In this document: one piece after another, positions 61,765-64,000 of the stretch
Numbering within the stretch: the stretch's first letter is position 1
Layout: every line of letters starts with the position of its first letter
Assembly: GCA_035504095.1 (NCBI GenBank)
Contig: DATJSN010000075.1
Coordinates: 1-64,000 of the forward strand
Length of the DNA: 64,000 nucleotides
Direction: 5' to 3'
Source of the DNA: DATJSN01 sp035504095
GTDB taxonomy: Bacteria; Planctomycetota; Phycisphaerae; WQYP01
Program-made: the position numbers and the translations under genes
The notes under the pieces: model-generated
What the model was told of the DNA's origin: nothing
The model's database searches: none
Seen by the model: only the letters and a program-made list of their open reading frames with translations

Positions 61765-62069
61765 CGGCGAGAAGTTAAAGCCACAGCCTGCGACGAGCTC
61801 AGTCGAGTCGAGATCACAGAGAAATTTATTTAAGAGTCTATAAAAAAAACAAACTAGAATGGAGCGCGGGCGTCTCGCCCACAACGTGGACGTAATGTAG
61901 AACAGGCTCTCCAGCCTGTTCCCTCACTGAGCAGCCTGGAGAGGCTGCTCTACATATTTTGTCAGAGTCTCTTGGTGTAATCCGTCGTAAATAAATTCGT
62001 CTGCGGCCTCTGTGAACTCGACTCGACTGAGCTCGGCGCAGGCTGTGGTTAAATAGCATTGTTCGCCGA
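61765..62069. repeat. nested inverted-repeat element between convergent genes
   Basis: Outer arms: 61776-61822 (ccacagcctgcgacgagctc, then AGTCGAGTCGAG) and its near-exact inverse at 62008-62051. Inside: GGGCG-tct-CGCCC near 61868-61880, AACAGGCT-ctcc-AGCCTGTT (61901-61920) and GAGCAGCCT-ggag-AGGCTGCTC (61929-61950). A third outer-arm copy is at 62792-62830. No ORF. It could fold as one long RNA or DNA hairpin; a MITE-like or bidirectional-terminator role is inference. Confidence 0.65.
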
Positions 62070-62747
62070 TTAGAATCCCGCGGTGCGGGGGTTGACGAAA
62101 ATATTGTCGTGACCGGGAACGATCAGATCGGCGATCTGATAAAGCTCCGCCATGGATTCCTGCGCCTGATGTAAATCAAAACAATCTGGAAAGACCTGGC
62201 CAATTTCAAAATGACCGGCGGTGGGAACCGCGTCGCCGGCGATCACTATGGTGCGCGTCGGCAAACCAAGAAGCAAACCAGATTGACCGGGCGTGTAGCC
62301 GGGCAGAGGAAACAAATCCACAGAATCGGCGATTTTATCCGGCGCGGGTTTGACGCGATCGAGCAGACGGCGTTCGGATTTGAGCAGCGATTGCTCCTCT
62401 GCGGAGCCGCCGGCGCCGTGGTTTTCAGCAGCGGAAAGGGCATGATCGGCGGCGTGAATTTCCACTTCGTTCATCAGCCACTGAGCTTTGGTGAAGAATT
62501 CCAGAGCGCGGCGATGAACGGGTTTGAAATTGGTAAGAAAAACGTGCGTGACGGCTTCGGCCGCCATACCGGAGCGTTCAAAGATGCGCTGCTGAAGGAC
62601 AGGCGCGGGCAATGAGGGATCGACAAGCAAATTGACATCGCTGGAGCGAATGAGCGTAGTGGTGGCGTGGCTGGTGCGGAGGGGTGATTTTTCACCCCAA
62701 AGCGGATTGCGCGAAAGAGCGCCGATGCTCACGACGATGATATCCAT
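62070..62747 (-). CDS. metallo-beta-lactamase-fold protein with eroded metal site
   Basis: 225 residues. The fold is recognisable from NLLVDPSLPAPVLQQRIFER, VTHVFLTNFKPVH, LFPLPGYTPGQSGLLLG, TIVIAGDAVPT and DLIVPGHD, in the order of lactonase-like MBL proteins. The usual THxHxDH is TNFKPVH (only the last His left) and the TPGHTPGH His residues are Tyr/Gln; the late Asp and His remain. Probably not a standard two-zinc hydrolase. Start chosen at ATG 62747 (MDIIVVSIGALS); ATG 62759 is possible. Convergent with the SH3 gene. Confidence 0.7.
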   Translation of the reverse strand: MDIIVVSIGALSRNPLWGEKSPLRTSHATTTLIRSSDVNLLVDPSLPAPVLQQRIFERSGMAAEAVTHVFLTNFKPVHRRALEFFTKAQWLMNEVEIHAADHALSAAENHGAGGSAEEQSLLKSERRLLDRVKPAPDKIADSVDLFPLPGYTPGQSGLLLGLPTRTIVIAGDAVPTAGHFEIGQVFPDCFDLHQAQESMAELYQIADLIVPGHDNIFVNPRTAGF

Positions 62748-62791
62748 AGACTGGAGCATAGGACCCAATTGACCAGCGAACAAGAGCCTTT

Positions 62792-62830
62792 TTAGCCACA
62801 GCCTGCGACGAGCTCAATCGGGTCGAGATT
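62792..62830. repeat. third copy of the CCACAGCCTGCGACGAGCTC repeat
   Basis: ttagccacagcctgcgacga followed by gctcaatcgggtcgag, matching the outer arms of the element at 61765-62069 with a few changes. It lies in the 193-bp gap between the MBL-fold gene and the exporter gene. Confidence 0.6.
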
Positions 62831-62940
62831 CCAGATAGTAAGTTTTCAGACTAAATAGTCTATTTGTAAAGAAGCCATAAGTAGCCATAAAGTACTCTGA
62901 TGGTGACAGACCTGAAACAGGGCAATGTGGGGAACCAAAC

Positions 62941-64000
62941 ATGAGTAGCGCGGCGGCGAGTTCTTCCGCGATAAGCCCGGCAACCGTTCCGGCGGCGCTA
63001 TGGAAACCACGCGCCAATCCCTGGCTGATCGCCATGGCGGTGATGCTGGGCACGTTCATGGAGGTTCTGGACACGTCCGTCGCCAACGTGGCGTTGCCGC
63101 ACATTGCCGGCAGCCTGGCGATTTCGACCGATGACGCGACATGGGTGCTTACGAGTTATTTGATTGCCAACGCCGTAGTGCTCACGGCGGCGGGGTGGCT
63201 GGGGCGGAGATTCGGACGGCGGCGGTTTCTGCTGACGTGTATTTTGATTTTCGTAGTTGCTTCGCTGGGGTGCGGGATGGCGCCGAATTTTGCATTTCTG
63301 CTGGGGTCGCTGGTGGTGCAGGGGATCGGCGGCGGGGCGCTGCAACCGAGCGCCCAGGCGATTTTGCTGGAGAGTTTCCCGCCGCAAAAACGCGGACAGG
63401 CAATTGCCGTTTATACGCTGGGGGTGGTATGCGCCCCGGTGCTGGGGCCAACGCTGGGCGGCTGGATCACCGATTCGTATTCCTGGCGGTGGATATTTTT
63501 TGTCAATATTCCCGTGGGGCTGCTGGCGTTTTTATTGATACAGGCGTTCGTGGAGGATCCGCCTTACATTCGCAACGCGGTGAAAACCAAACTGGACGTG
63601 GTGGGTCTGGCGCTGCTGGCGACCTGGATTTTTTCGCTGCAGATCGTGCTGGACCGCGGGCAGGAGTCCGACTGGCTCGGGGCCGTCTGGATACGCTGGC
63701 TGAGCGGGGCGGCACTGCTGGGGTTCCTGGCGTTTGTGGCCTGGGAGCTTACCGCGGCCGAGCCGCTGGTGGATTTAAGAGCGCTGAAAAACCGCAATCT
63801 TGCCGCAGGGACGGCGATTGTTTTTGTGCTGGGTATTGTGCTTTACGCCACCGTTGCGCTATTGCCATTGTTTCTTCAAACGCTGATGGGTTATCCGGCG
63901 CTGCAGAGCGGTTTGACGGTGAGCCCGCGCGGCATAGGGTCGGTTTTGGGCGTGATTATTGTGAGCAGGCTGGTGAACATTATAGACAATCGGATCATGA
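62941..64000 (+). CDS. DHA2-family (EmrB/QacA) MFS drug exporter, 3' end outside window
   Basis: 353 codons visible, open at the window edge. ATG 62941 with GGGGA about 10 nt upstream. After a 25-residue Ala/Ser-rich N-terminus: LIAMAVMLGTFMEVLDTSVANVALPHI (written here across TM1), the signature of EmrB-type transporters; GWLGRRFGRRRFLL (motif A) and YTLGVVCAPVLGPTLGGW (motif C). Expected 14 membrane helices and proton-drug antiport. An EmrA/HlyD partner may lie beyond the window. No frame break is seen. Confidence 0.9.
   Translation, partial: MSSAAASSSAISPATVPAALWKPRANPWLIAMAVMLGTFMEVLDTSVANVALPHIAGSLAISTDDATWVLTSYLIANAVVLTAAGWLGRRFGRRRFLLTCILIFVVASLGCGMAPNFAFLLGSLVVQGIGGGALQPSAQAILLESFPPQKRGQAIAVYTLGVVCAPVLGPTLGGWITDSYSWRWIFFVNIPVGLLAFLLIQAFVEDPPYIRNAVKTKLDVVGLALLATWIFSLQIVLDRGQESDWLGAVWIRWLSGAALLGFLAFVAWELTAAEPLVDLRALKNRNLAAGTAIVFVLGIVLYATVALLPLFLQTLMGYPALQSGLTVSPRGIGSVLGVIIVSRLVNIIDNRIM

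Noticed and set aside
61765..62069. Insertion sequence
   Set aside because: Inverted arms are present but there is no transposase frame or visible target-site duplication.

Overview
The window looks like a chromosomal segment of a Planctomycetota bacterium, most likely of the class Phycisphaerae or a relative. This is inference from gene content: a very large Gln/Ala-rich secretin beside a PilM fusion, a secreted protein ending in the planctomycete-type FADGHVEW tail, SPINDLY/OGT-like glycosyltransferase paralogs, a Cmk-PlsC fusion, an RnfC/RnfD-like pair, and gaps filled with short palindromic and periodic 'phrase' repeats. I see no transposase, integrase, rRNA, CRISPR array or prophage. One tRNA gene (Asp, GTC) is present.

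Layout: 0-8 kb, minus strand: alaS, K+ channel-like protein, a DsbA-like/peroxiredoxin pair, purD-leuD, with one plus-strand PH-domain membrane protein. 8-17 kb: CPBP protease, cmk-plsC fusion, a probable small RNA with its own promoter and terminator (10.5-10.7 kb), an M20 dipeptidase, a large secreted protein, tRNA-Asp, and the overlapping rnfC/rnfD-like pair. 17-26 kb: a lipoprotein truncated globin lacking its proximal His, a CMD protein, a duplicated-domain unknown, then minus-strand housekeeping genes (HEAT lipoprotein-murI, rnc, an rluD-type gene, yidC) and a phosphoesterase. 26-31 kb: alpha-glucan phosphorylase, a His/Asp-rich lipoprotein, an alkaline-phosphatase-superfamily protein. 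31-41 kb: a plus-strand type IV pilus/type II secretion-like operon (PilM-PilN fusion, two single-pass membrane proteins, secretin). 41-47 kb: topA, isochorismatase-like protein, PfpI, FmdB, folA-thyA. 47-53 kb: three tandem TPR + GT41 glycosyltransferases. 53-64 kb: trpE, a RelE/XRE toxin-antitoxin pair, polA, mltA, an SH3-domain protein, a degenerate metallo-beta-lactamase-fold protein and the start of a DHA2 drug exporter (cut by the window end).

The most unusual signal is not a gene. Many intergenic gaps are built from a few recurring palindromes and short-period repeats. The palindromes repeatedly sit on or directly against stop codons (at least eight genes), and some repeats have entered reading frames in frame (trpE, polA, the phosphoesterase at 29.7 kb, ends of the glycosyltransferases). 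A second candidate system is the small RNA locus at 10.5-10.7 kb, with a promoter overlapping a 16-bp dyad that recurs inverted inside the transcript.
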